Shown here in pieces: positions 42,723-53,739 of a stretch of 64,000 bases of DNA. Numbering within the stretch: position 1 is the first letter of the stretch; each line of letters opens with the position of its first letter. The notes under the pieces were generated by a model. That model ran no database searches and was not told the origin of the DNA. It saw nothing but the letters and a program-made list of their open reading frames with translations. Both the position numbers and the translations under genes were made by a program. Source of the DNA: Amoebophrya sp. A120 (Eukaryota > Sar > Dinophyceae > Syndiniales > Amoebophryaceae); assembly GCA_905178155.1 (NCBI GenBank), contig CAJINV010000006.1:2582658-2646657 (forward strand), in the 5' to 3' direction.

Positions 42723-44178
42723 CTATTCATATTTTCGAGCCACCACTATGTTAGTTGTAGAAATCAAGTTCTGAGCAAAAGTCACGAGCGGTTGTAGAGC
42801 CGTTGGGAGGACGACGGGCGGCGAACATGGGGTACGTCGTGCGCCAGGGTCGGTCTCAAAGAGCGGCGGCACGGCACCCCGAGAACCCACGTCCGCATCG
42901 CCCTCACCGCCGTCCGCGGGGCGAGCTGGACCCCCACTTCCCCCGGCGGCCGATGAGGCATAACCGCGCTGCGTCAATTCGACCGTTGCGCCGAGGGCCA
43001 GTAAATGCTTCAACTGACGCTCTAGACGATCCCGCCTCTCGTCACTCACTGTAGTTTCTAGAGGAGCCGGCTTCTGGCCTCTGGCCACTAGTACTTTGCG
43101 GCCGCCGCCTTCCTGTAGTTTCCCACGGATCGTGCCCTCGAGGGTAGAAACCCGTCCCGCCAGGACATTGAGCTTCTGCCCGTCGCTTTCGCCTGGTTTC
43201 TGCGCGTTATGCACGTCGCGATCCACCAATAAGACGGCGATATGCAGCTTTCCGTCCTCAGCGGAATCTGCGACTTCACGACTTTGCATGCGGAGGCTGT
43301 GAAGGCGGGTGCGCACTTCTTCTTGCTCCTCGGGATCATCCAGTTCCGGTGCGACCATTTTCTCGGCGTTGCCGATCTGTTCAAGAAGCGACTTCGCAAC
43401 TTCTCGAAACCCTCCGAGCTGCTGAAGCTGCCTCTCGGCGGCGTCTGCGGAGAGATCCTCATGCTCAAGTAGCTCTATGCAAGAAAAAAACTGTGTAAGT
43501 GCAATATGTGTAACTTTGTGTTGCAGCCGTTGCAACACAGTTACGCTTGTCATGCTGGACGTGCGTCAAAGGCTATTTTCATACGTGTTTTCGCGGACTA
43601 GCTACGCATGACAGGTTTTCTCTGTCATGCAAAACAAATCTGTGATGCTGTTCCTGCAAAAAACTTACATTTACACACTTTTTTTCTTGGATAAGCTCGG
43701 TTAGATCACGACTGAGGCTCTCCACCTTTCCTTCCAGTTCTTCCAGCCACGAGAAATCGGCTTGCTCGCCCTCCTCGTCCTCCGGAACTAGTATCCTGCA
43801 GAAAAGCAAAACCACACCCCATACCAAAATAGGAAAACTATAATTTGGTGCGCAGTTTCAGCTGGCAGAGCCCCTGCTGGCTGTTCAGACTGGAAAATTT
43901 TTGTTTTCCGGGCACATTTGTGCTTTGTCATATTGGTCCGCATGACATAGCATACTAATACTTAGTGTTAGTACGGCTCAGCATTACACAGGTACTGACC
44001 CCCGGAAGACAGCAGCACAAATGCGTTTTTCTCCTGGTACTAGTATTTGTGTCTGGAAATAACCAGGCCGTAGTACAGTGCAGAGAGAAAGGCGCGACTT
44101 TGCAATTTTCTTCTGGTCCGTGTGTGCTTTCCTGTACGATAAGACGATGGCCGAGCCTCTCCAAACATTCGCTGGCAA
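42723..44178 (-). CDS. Acidic coiled-coil protein with two introners
   Basis: ATG at 44178 gives MPANVWRGSAIVLSYRKAHT, a basic leader, then LRPGYFQTQILVPEDEEGEQ, and long heptad-like helices: WLEELEGKVESLSRDLTELL, EHEDLSADAAERQLQQLGGF and DPEEQEEVRTRLHSLRMQSR. Later LERQLKHLLALGATVELTQR and a Gly/Ala/Pro-rich tail end at 42723. Removal of elements at 43476 and 43790 (TSDs AGCTC and ACTAG) joins exons in frame. The family is not recognised; coiled-coil scaffold or secreted structural protein are possibilities. Confidence 0.55.
43476..43693. mobile_element. Introner, family F, TSD AGCTC
   Basis: TATGCAAGAAAAAAACTGTG pairs with CACTTTTTTTCTTGGATA. Removal gives RDLTELL-EHEDLS. Confidence 0.92.
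43790..44038. mobile_element. Introner, unclassified, TSD ACTAG
   Basis: TATCCTGCAGAAAAGC start mirrored by GCGTTTTTCTCCTGGT end, with a perfect TSD. Removal gives FQTQILV-PEDEEGE. Confidence 0.75.
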
Positions 44179-44438
44179 TATGCAACTACAAAATTATTTG
44201 CGCTAAGTGCAATTCAATCGAACTTTTCAGGGTCCAGTGAGAATCATAGAGATGCGCCACGACGCGTGGAAGCAGCAGAAAAGGATCAACATGAAATGCG
44301 CAATTCATCTATACACCAACTAGCAGGGCCCTTTTCCTCGCAGGCGGCCGCAGACGAGCATACATATCGCAATGCCGAATCACAAATGAAAGTCGTACTA
44401 GATCACTGTAGTAGCCTATACACTCCCTTAGATAACAT

Positions 44439-44522
44439 ATATACACCAGAAGATGGCGCTCTCTCCTAGTGGCAAAACCGATATACACCAGAAGATGCCG
44501 CTCTTCACTAGTGGCAAAACCC
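44439..44522 (+). repeat. Tandem duplication, 42-bp unit x2
   Basis: Each copy starts ATATACACCAGAAGATG and ends CTAGTGGCAAAACC; they differ at a few central positions. It sits between two genes in GC-rich DNA. Confidence 0.9.
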
Positions 44523-44748
44523 TCGGCGGTGCGGGCGCAGTAAATGTAGCCCCGCCGCGGGGCTGCCGGCCGCTGCGCGCACCCATAAGTAGGGGAGCAC
44601 GCACGAGCAGCGGACCCGCGAAGCGCTGTGTGGTCCCCCACGGATTCAAAGCAGGCGCGGCCCCTAGGCTCGCGAGATTTTCAAACACAACTACAGTTAC
44701 GTCTGGATAGTACTGGTCTACTGGTGTTGATTGAACAGCACTAGCGCA

Positions 44749-45740
44749 CTAGCGGAAGGGGTTTCTGGCGTAAATTTTGTTTTCCATGCCGGGCAGCACC
44801 GTCAAAAGGAGGTACCTTTCGGCTTCGCGGCGCTCGTCCGGGCCGGCTTGGGAAGGGACCTCCAATGAGCGGAGGTGCTGCGCTTGGCGCCACATCTGTA
44901 GCAGGCGCTGCTCCTCTCCGTCAGCAAACTCCGAATTCGGGAGCGCGCACGGCAGGTTCTTTGTTTGTTGATACAGCTTGAGGAACTCGCCCCACAGATC
45001 CGCCGCATCGTCGTCCCCGGTGGTCCCCGGTCCAGCTAATTCCCCGAGGACCACGCCCATCCGTTCTAGCTGAGCTTCTTCCACGTCATAAAGGAGTTTT
45101 CCCACCCGAACAACCATTTCCTCGTCGTCGTCACCGTCATCTTCCGCATCCCTCTCCCTATCGATCGACTCAAAGACCCTGTCACCTTCTCCATGCAGCT
45201 TGTCAAGTTCCTGCAGGGCATCGAGCGCGGAGACCTCGTCATCCTGGATCTTCCCACGTAGCGCGGCGAGATCGCTCTCGAGAGGCTCTATTTCGTCGTC
45301 CTCGTCGTACCCATCCTGCTCTCTCGGATCGAAAATGGGCTGGTCTTCGTCGCGCGGCAGACGGGACCTTGAGCCCGCGAGTTCAAACTCTTCGGCAGAC
45401 ACCACCTCATCGGGTAGTTGCTGCCCTCCTTCTCGTTGCCGCATCTGCTGCTGCTCCTTTCGTTGCTGCGCCTCGAATGGCTCACGGTTGATAACAGCGC
45501 TCTTTTGCCAATCTTCTCCATAGTCCTGAAACGGCGCTTGTCCACCCCCACCAGCGCGAGCACTTCGGCTTCCCGCCCCACCGTCACGTCTGCCCGCGTC
45601 CCTTTGCTGTCGCGCGTCCCTTTGCTGTCGCTATCCAAGCCAAGAAGAGACCTACTGCGCCAGAGCAGACCACGGCGGGTCAAAATGAAAATTAATGTTG
45701 TCATTGTGACAACCACGACATCGACTTCCTCCATTGACAA
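44749..45740 (-). CDS. Acidic Gln/Glu/Asp-rich protein next to the module array
   Basis: The longest frame reads REPFEAQQRKEQQQMRQREG, then very acidic DGYDEDDEIEPLESDLAALR and DDGDDDEEMVVRVGKLLYDV, then LWGEFLKLYQQTKNLPCALP and MWRQAQHLRSLEVPSQAGPD, and ends LPGMENKIYARNPFR-stop. The KIYA end resembles the IYP ends of array modules. A possible start at 45740 (MSMEEVDVVVVTMTTLIFIL, signal-like) is in another frame and would need an intron near 45630, next to a 17-bp tandem duplication (CGCGTCCCTTTGCTGTC). Function unknown. Confidence 0.5.
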
Positions 45741-46063
45741 CGTGAACTTTTTTTACATTATATATCCGTGGTGACCCAAAATGAAACCTCCCGATGAACA
45801 ACAACCCAGTGGACCACGAACTCCGCGCTTTCATGTCTTTTGCGCCATACAACCACACTCTAACTTCTTGTGCTAAGAACGCGGAAACACAACATCCAAG
45901 CAGTATTAATCGCGCCCTGACTTGCCCTCCCAGCAGCGGAGGGCCGCATGATACATATCAGCAACTTTCACCAAATTGATACTCCTTCTTCTACATAAAA
46001 ATTTGGCCGGTCGTGTTCTTGTTGCAAACGTACTGTTAGTATAGCTCTCTAGTAAGAAGTGCT
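45741..46063. other. Intergenic, 323 bp
   Basis: Nothing recognisable. Separates the acidic protein from the stop of the next upstream gene. Confidence 0.4.
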
Positions 46064-49000
46064 TCATCTTCCGGTGGATAGGGACGTGTGTACGGAGGTC
46101 CGCTGGTTTTGGCCATTCTGCCCCCCTCTCGACGCGGCCGGCTTCGGACGCGGCTTGGGCTGCGGTAGCGGAGGTGCCGGCCGCGCTTGACCTCCCGGAC
46201 AGTCCTCTCGCCGCACCACATTCCCGTAGTAGAGAGCCAGATCGGTATCCAAAGGAAAAATCCCCCCTCCCCATATCGAAGTGGAAATTTGTGATGCTGA
46301 TTTGTGGTCACAAATCATCTTTGTCTTGCCTATAGGGCAATAGGAGCCATGTGGCGCATTCCAAAGCCAATCTGTCATGCGCTTTCGGCTACTGCAAACC
46401 TGTTTTCCATGCATAATTGCTAGCCTTCTGCATACCCAAGCAGGCTCAGAAATTGCCGCCAAGCACTTTCTGCAAGACAAACCTGATTTGTGTACTCAAA
46501 TCCAGCATCAGAAACTTCGTTTTGATATGGGGTGGGGGGATATTTCCTCACAATAATCGGTCTTCCAAATTCCCTGGCACATGCCGCACTTCAGCTGCAG
46601 CTCCAGTTGCAACGCGTAACTCGGCTTGGCTTGAACTTCCTCTTGCCTGAATTTTTCAGGCAAGATCGGCCAAATCACCTCCCACTGATTCCTTTCCCCA
46701 TCCCACTGATGCCACGCAGAGAGGCCGTCTATCAAACTGGCAAATTATATCTCTGGGTCGGGAACAAGAAATCACATGATTGTCATGCAACTTTTTTTTT
46801 TTGTCATGCAGCTTTCGCATAGGCGCGGAAGTCTGGAATGCAGATCCAGATGCACGCAGAGCATGAGAAATTCTTCTTGGGAGGCTCAGAATTCATGCCT
46901 AGCCGGCATGAGAAATTCTGCCTCCTCGCGCGGGCAAACAGCGGCTATCGTTTGCTGACCATGCAAGACCCATTTTTGGCTGTTCCAAAATTCGCATGAC
47001 AAGTTTTGATCCTTCCAGACGTCCAGGGATTATATTTGCATTGGATACCTCCTCCCTGGTTGAACTCCTCGTCCTCAACCAGCTTCCACTATCAAATGCA
47101 AATATGTCTGGGTCTGGAACATTGTCATGCTAATCTGGCATGACTCTGAACTCTGTATTGCGTGGGCGAACAGAGCTCCTCCTCCCTGTCATGCAAAAAC
47201 GCAGCTTCTCATGCGGAATACGCAACTCAGAACCATGAAAAAAAACTTGTCATGCTTGGCGGCGCATTGAAGTGAGCTCACTATTCCCTTCCTTGCATCA
47301 CAAGTTTCCAGACCCAGACATTTTTGCATTTGGTATCCACGAGTAGTAAACAACGCGAGTTCTTTCCTGCGCACCAGGCGATGTTGCCACGGCTTCCTCG
47401 GATTTGTAGGCCCACCAAACCGCGTCGAAATTGCATTTCTGGATCTGCTATCAAGTGCAAATATGTCTGGGTCTCGAGGATTGCCAGGTTTGTCATGCAT
47501 ATTTGGCATGACCCAGGATGATGTCTGTAATGCATAACCTCGCGTCGCAATTTTTCACAGGGCTTCCTGATGCCTATTCCGCATGACAAATGCCTTCCCC
47601 GCCGAGCACAAACTGGACTCCTCTTGCTGGTCATGCCATACAGATTTTTTTAGAAGAATCCAAAGCTAGCATCACAAGTCCCAACTTTATTCCAGACCCA
47701 GACATATAATTTGCAATGCATATCTGCTCCTGCCCGATGAACTGCTTCACACCCTGCTCCCCTAGCTCTATCCTGAGTAAAAATGTCCCCACACCATAGT
47801 CAAGATGGGGAATCGGCTAGACAAATCCACAAGTTTTGGCTGTTTTGCATCACAAATTTGGATTCGTAGTGTAGTGCTGTTTGAGCTAGTTCGGCAGCAT
47901 CACAGACCTAGCATACCATGCTGATTGGAGCATGACAAATTGCAAAACACGACTAGAAACTGCTTCTCATGGGGCTCCGCATGAGAAACATTCTCAGCAT
48001 GCAGATTTGCATTACAACTATGGGGTGGGGACGTTTTTAAATAGGATAAGCTCGTTCACGTCCACGTGGACGATGAGATTGCGCTTATGGGAGTTTCAGG
48101 TTTGAAATTGACAAAATCGAAAAATTTGCGATGCATAAAACGCACGACGCGAAATACGTGTGTTGCAGAGCAGGCAAGTGAGGCCGATTGTAAGCCTGTT
48201 TGCGGTTATGGCTCGAGCTGCTAAAGCAGCATGAGAGGATCAGTCTTCTTTGCCTAAACAGCATCACAGACTGTATTTAGGCACCGCCAAAATTTGTCAT
48301 GCGCCACTTAGAAACTGGGATCGAACTGGGATCCATTTCATGCATGACAAATCATCTCGATTCTGTCAATTTCGATCCTGACACATCCATAGTGCTCTTC
48401 ATCAAAGTAATCGCCTTGATCGGTGGACGACGCGGGATCGTACGCCTGCAGTCTGTCCTCGGGGAATGATGAATCGTACGCCGACAGGCTGTCCTCCGGG
48501 AATGAATCATCTGCACCGCCCGGGCCGGTGAAAGTGCCGGTTGCGAAACCAGGTGATCCGAGTGGAGCTGCTGACAAGGGACCGGACCGGGGCGGTGGTT
48601 CTTCCGGCGCAACGACAACTCTGCCTCCAACCACGCCACCGAATTCAGAAGCACCTGCGGCCGGGGCGAAATGCGATTCGTTTTCCGGATCGAGGGTCGA
48701 AAGTTCGTCGTCCGTGACGCCGAAACGTTCTTTCAGATAGTTTTCGAGGAAATCAAGCTCTCCCCGAAAAGCATCCTTCCCTTTACGAAGATCTTCCAGC
48801 TGCTGAGGCTGCAGCAAGTTGGGCGGTACAGACTCCAGATCCCGTAGCAAGCTCCATCCGGAGCTGTACAGGTTTTTCCCGGCGTCCAGGGAATCCTCGC
48901 TCTGGCCCGGGACCATCCCGGCCCAGCGACTATTTTGTTCAGACCACGCGCGCAGTTGTTCGAGCAGTGCAGTTGCTTCAACATTTGCATCCAGATTTTG

Positions 49001-51571
49001 CACTCCCCCGACGCCAAGTGGTTCCAGAAGATGATCATGCTCTTGTTGCCCGTGGCCGAGAGCCGCTTCGGGATCGGACAAGCGGTGCTGCTGGAGTGCC
49101 ATTTCCATATTGCGAAGCTCTATCAAATGCAAATGTGTCTGGGTCTGGACGAGTAGTGCGACTTTTTCTGATGCACATTTTGCATGACCCATCGTGTCTG
49201 TTATGTATGCTTTCACATGATCTGCACAGATTTCATCGCGAGGGGTTCCTGATGCCAATGTATACCGCATGAGTAGAAATGCCGCCTCGGCGAAGCAAAA
49301 ACTGGGCTCCTCGTCTTGCTGCTCACGCAATGCAGATTTTTGTAGATTTCAAGAGCAGCATCTTCCAAAGTTGCAGTCTTCCAGAACCAGACCCACATGA
49401 CATATTTGCAGCGCATAAAGTCCTGCTGAACTTCTGCAAGGAACTGGCCGAGCTGCTTTTTTCTTCCGAAGTATTGCGAAGCAACGCGAGGGAAGTTCCT
49501 TTCCAGCCCGGCCAGCAGCTCGGCCGCCTCCCTCGCGAGCACTTCTAGCTCCTGTTCGACGCTGCGCACTTCAGCCTCGAGTCCTGAAACAAGGTGATCA
49601 CACGGCTCGACGCCCTGGATGCACCGATCCAAATAAGCGATATGGTTTTTCTGCGTTTGTAAGTGCTGCTCAATTTGATCATAGGCAGTGTCGATCCCTG
49701 CCGACTGTTCCTTTATCTCCCGTGCAACGGTGCCAGGAGCTTCGCCCTATCAAAAAAAAAAGTCCCGTCTGCCCATCCTCAAGAGAGAAAATGCCCTCTC
49801 GGGTAGATTTGTGGTCACATTTGCAATAAAACAGCGAGGCTTTTTATTTTCATCCTGACGCCCACGAACCATGAAGATTACAACGCGTCATTCTATAATT
49901 CGGGGCGCCATAATTGCAAAGCGTCTAGCTGCTGCCCACTCCTACGCCGAGCGCTTTGTGTTTTCTGGTATGACACAAACTCAATTTCCGCATCACAAAT
50001 TTTATTCACTTGAGTGTGGGATGAAGGGGGGATTTGTTTTCATTCTGATACGTCTTCAGCGTCAAAGTCTTCGGCCGCGCCCTGGTCGTACTCGAGTCCC
50101 AGTCGCTATCGCAGGGAAAAAGTGCGTCACTGTACCGGGGTTCGCATCACAAACACAAATGCGTTTGTGCACATGGTAAAGACAGTGAAAAAATTTCCTC
50201 TGCGTGCTGCCCAAACAGGATAATACACGTGGGTAAATCAAAATACACATGGGCAAATCAAAGACACTTTCTTGTTGCACCATTTCCAGGTTGTTCTTAT
50301 CCTTGTGTCTGGGATTCTATGTTCTTTTTCTTATTTTCTTATTGTGTGCTAAATAGAATGCATTACAGCTTTACAGTTTTTCGCTCCGATAGCAGGTGTT
50401 GCATCTCCCGGACCTGCTCGAGAAGGGGTAAGGTCTTGCGGTGCAGGCCTTCAAAGTGTTGAGTGTATGCATTGCAAAAGAATCGCAGGAGTCGTACTGC
50501 TGGTATCTATAGATTGCATGAATTTTCGGAAATCTACCGGCAGGGCGCCCGCGCGGCGGCGGCCATCTACTGATCAGTAAGCAAGAAAAGCAGAGCAAAG
50601 TCATTTATGTCGATTTCGTAAGAAGATGAAGTAAGTAAACGGATGCGCATTCGAAAATATGCATGACAAATTTTGTTTGTTTGCTTGAAGAACAGAGTTT
50701 GGAAGAACGAAAAAAGCAAATTCGTCTTGGGAATTCTAATTTGGTCTAGAAGGAGTGTTTGTGACGCATGACTGCAAAAACTGGATCGACTACGATGCTT
50801 TTGCACGGGATACAGCTAGAGTGTTCTGACCGGCACCTTCGGCATTCTGGTAAGCCCACCTTAATGTCGCGTCGTGTGTCCTTACATTCTCGGCGAGACC
50901 TGCCACCCTGCCCGTATAATATAGACAGGCTTCGGGGCCTGCGCATTCCTCTCTCACGACTTCGAGATCGTTCCGCACCGTATCGGCCAACCATTCGTTA
51001 TCCTCAGCAAGTTTGTAAGCAAGTCTCTCAAGATCGTTCATCTCGTCTCGCAAGAACTGTTCAGCCGCGCGTATGGAAATCTATATCCTGAGTGAGAACG
51101 TCCCCCCCCCAGACTATATCATGCAAATCTGCAAGCATACCCCTACTCAGGATATTTGTCGTGCGGCTTTCCATGAAGATGCGCATTTATTTCTACTGCT
51201 AAGTATAATCTGGTCATGCTGCAATCAGGATGAAGAAGAAGAAATCGATTTGTGACGCGACTGCGCGACCACACCAGAACTGGATAAGAACCGCCAACTG
51301 ACCACGACTACACCAGAGTACATCCAAAGTTCTCATGCGCGGCAAGCAAGTCATCCAAAACCTTTTGCCTTCTGTAGCAAATCTTCCGTCTTGTGCTTGA
51401 CTACCGAGTGGGGACGTTTTCTTCACTTCGGATAGGTACTGGTTGATCTTGCGTACGAGCGCCCCACGACGCCGTTGCAAACAGCACGGCGAAGTGTGTG
51501 ACCCGCAGCAACGCCGCCATCAGCAAGCTGGTCGTAGCGACCGCTCTCACTGGTGGTGCTGTCCGCGGCAT
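46064..51571 (-). CDS. Secreted coiled-coil protein with CxxC-containing C-terminal domain, 11 introners
   Basis: ATG at 51571 (MPRTAPPVRAVATTSLLMAA, then LLRVTHFAVLFATASWGART) is a signal peptide with a plausible cut after ASWG. An in-frame ATG at 51607 would add 12 residues. The mature chain starts with coiled coils (EQFLRDEMNDLERLAYKLAE; LPLLEQVREMQHLLSERLGL; AYDQIEQHLQTQKNHIAYLD; LVSGLEAEVRSVEQELEVLA), then a Pro/Gly/Ser-rich linker with repeated SFPEDSLSAYD, then a compact domain: NLIVHVDVNELGEQGVKQFI, CNFDAVWWAYKSEE, TRVVYYSWKLVEDEEFNQGG, SAWHQWDGERNQWEVIWPIL and LKCGMCQGIWKTDLALYYGN. It ends in a Pro/Arg-rich tail at 46064. I do not recognise the Trp-rich domain. All placed introners keep frame with 5-bp removal. 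Confidence 0.7.
46246..46555. mobile_element. Introner, family E, TSD ATCGG
   Basis: TATCCAAAGGAAAAATCCC pairs with GATATTTCCTCACAATA. Removal gives GIWKTD-LALYYG. Confidence 0.92.
46730..47047. mobile_element. Introner, family A variant (318 bp), flanks CCGTC/CCTCC
   Basis: TATCAAACTGGCAAATTATA at one end, TTATATTTGCATTGGATA at the other. Removal plus 5 bp gives FNQGGG-LSAWHQ. Confidence 0.82.
47090..47335. mobile_element. Introner, family A, TSD TCCAC
   Basis: TATCAAATGCAAATATGTCT at one end, ACATTTTTGCATTTGGTA at the other. Removal gives VVYYSW-KLVEDE. Confidence 0.92.
47449..47722. mobile_element. Introner, family A, TSD TCTGC
   Basis: TATCAAGTGCAAATATGTCT at one end, ATATAATTTGCAATGCATA at the other. 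It separates FIGQEQ from IQKCNFDA. Confidence 0.9.
47769..48048. mobile_element. Introner, family D, TSD AGCTC
   Basis: TATCCTGAGTAAAAATGTCC pairs with GGGACGTTTTTAAATAGGATA. Removal gives VDVNEL-GEQGVK. Confidence 0.92.
48086..48391. mobile_element. Introner, family C, TSD GCGCT/GTGCT
   Basis: TATGGGAGTTTCAGGTTTG pairs with CGATCCTGACACATCCATA. It separates YFDEEH from NLIVHVD. Confidence 0.9.
49121..49417. mobile_element. Introner, family A (297 bp), flanks AGCTC/AAGTC
   Basis: TATCAAATGCAAATGTGTCT at one end, ACATATTTGCAGCGCATA at the other. Removal plus 5 bp gives EVQQDF-RNMEMA. Confidence 0.85.
49748..50050. mobile_element. Introner, family E variant, TSD CGCCC/CGTCT
   Basis: TATCAAAAAAAAAAGTCCCG pairs with GGATTTGTTTTCATTCTGATA. 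Removal gives DFDAEDG-EAPGTV. Confidence 0.82.
50108..50380. mobile_element. Introner, family F-like, TSD TCGCT
   Basis: GCAGGGAAAAAGTGCGTCAC start mirrored by CATTACAGCTTTACAGTTTT end. Removal gives LLSER-LGLEYDQ. Confidence 0.8.
50466..50812. mobile_element. Introner, enlarged family B (347 bp)
   Basis: TATGCATTGCAAAAGAATCG pairs with CGATGCTTTTGCACGGGATA, B-type ends but over twice the usual B length. Flank GAGTG recurs at 50819, 6 bp beyond the element. Excising plus 5 bp keeps frame into HFEGLHRK. Confidence 0.7.
51084..51434. mobile_element. Introner, family D variant (351 bp), flanks ATCTA/GGTAC
   Basis: TATCCTGAGTGAGAACGTCC pairs with GGGACGTTTTCTTCACTTCGGATA. The flanks do not match, but removal plus 5 bp joins signal-peptide exon to IRAAEQFL. 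Confidence 0.78.
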
Positions 51572-53739
51572 CTTCACCTTATCCTTTGGAAAAGTGAGTC
51601 GTACCATGTCAGAAGAATTGTATTCGCGGCCATGATAGTTTTGCAGAAGAAAGAAGTGAATATGAATAGCAGTAGCTGATGTTAGTGACAAGTAGTGTGG
51701 ATTCTTGGTTGAGTACGAGATGAAAAGCAAGTTTTGTACCTCTCGAATGGGGTTATTGTACTTTTCGGAAATGTTTTCTTTTTCCGTCAAAACGATGCAA
51801 AAACTCGAACTACCGGGGGAGGTGTATTATTTAATCAAATTTTTCGAATAAAACAAAATTTTCCACGGGTCAATTAAACTGCCGCTTCCGGGGTGGAAAA
51901 TGAGCAGTCGCTGTTTGGATTGAAAGTCGAATTGAAATTTCCATGCGGTGTATGGATTAATACCCATGATGCAGAACTTCTTCTATAAGGGTATTTAGAC
52001 TTGAACGACAACGAGCCTTGCACGTAATACACCAGGTGGACGACTACTACTATCTTCACAACAACTTCACTAGGCACGAGAATACACTAGATAGCAAGTA
52101 CCACGATACTACATCGAGATACTGCCAGCATCGATATACTGCCGGCCTCCTTTACTTCCTTCGAGCCGAAGAGATCACAAGCAAGCATTTACTGCACGAA
52201 ACCGAAGCGACAGGTTTTTGTGTAGCGTGCGACCGCAGTTTTTGAGTAAAGCAAAGCAGCGGAACAAGACCTCAAAAAACCGAACCTCGAAAGTTGAAAT
52301 ACGAGTTGTACTCTAGTCCATACACGACCGACGAAGGAAATTATTATGTCAACGTACTATGGACGAACCGAGAGGATTTCAATGTTTTTTCACTATATTA
52401 CCGAAGGAAGATGCACGAATGTCGAATGAAGAAACGGAAGTGGCGGGAAAGAACCGAGTGGGGTAGAGGACAGACGGCAGGGTATTGTTGATTCCTGTAC
52501 CGACACCAACCGCCTTGCTTTTCTCAAAATTCTAAGTAGTCGCTTTGCTTACACCGATGTCATCTTTTGGTGCGCGGTGGTGTCGTGTGGCTACCATTTT
52601 TCTTGTTGTTCTGCCCTGGTGCAGCAACAGCATCGACGAAATTTCCGTTGCGCCGCCGCTTTCGACGTCGCTTGGCGCGCGGCCAACATTTTGATGCTTT
52701 TTCTTCTTGATTCACGCGTTGTAGAAGTGCTGGCCAAATAGCCTATGTACAATAAAGATTCAACGCGGCGTGGTTTACATTTCGCATGAATTTCGCCTTC
52801 GGAGTTTCGTCCTGCTTCGCAACATATTCTTCGACCTCTAGTACAGCAGTCAAGCACATTTATTTTGCCTTTCCTTCATCCATGGTGATTTTTCATTTTT
52901 GGTACAAGTACAGCCGTAGAAAGAGATGAAGCGCAACAAGTAGTGCTGTTTTAACATTCTAAAACATACCGAGAAACAATGCAACTACTTACCCCCGCGG
53001 GGGCCGGTCTTCTACTTCGTCCTCCGTAGAGATAAGCTCATCGTGTAAGTACTCTAAGCTGTAGATCTACTACCCCGCCCTCGAGCAGCGGCATAATTCG
53101 AACTACAGATGATTATGCGCGAAGATAGAAGGGCGGAGAACTTCCACAACCTCCATGAAGAAGATTCAGAACAGACAACTGGTTTAGGATTAGGATTTTT
53201 TAGGATTATCGGTTATAATGATTCCGAGTCGATAAAAAGATAAACATGGATCTTTTGTCTACTTGTTGTTCCAACAACATCCGGTTGCTTTTTTTGACCT
53301 TAACATCGATTGCTTCGCTTCCGACGAGGATTTTTCAAATTGTTCGACGATATATTCTCGAGTGGATTATGTGATGAAATAGAGTGGTATTAATAGAACT
53401 ACGAGAGTAAGAATTTTGAAAAAATGTTTCAATACACACAGAGCTTTTGCTCCACGGTGCTTGTTTTTTCCGATAGGGGTAGCCGTGCTTTTTTCCGATA
53501 GGATAGAGTCGTGTCTTTTTGATGTTGCCGTCTTCAGATTTCTTGTTGTAGTTTTCAATTGTCCAAGTATTGCATCATCTCTCCACCAAGTCGCAGCTGC
53601 GGTTCATCTACTCACGGAGCTAAAACTAGCCCGGATTATGCGAAGGCAGAAGTTTACGAACTCAACAGCACCTGCCGACTCTTCTTCTATGTCTATCGAC
53701 TTGGTCCCAAGAACATTCAGAACGGTAGATCGTTCCTTC
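51572..53739. other. Intergenic, about 2.2 kb
   Basis: AT-rich. No introners, no exon with family resemblance. A short GGATTAGGATTTTTAGGATT-like run lies near 53186. Confidence 0.5.

Noticed and set aside
46064-51571. Nucleoporin (Nup62/Nup54-like) identity for the coiled-coil protein
   Set aside because: The coiled coils looked similar at first, but the chain begins with a signal peptide and ends in a Trp-rich CxxC domain, which does not fit a nucleoporin.
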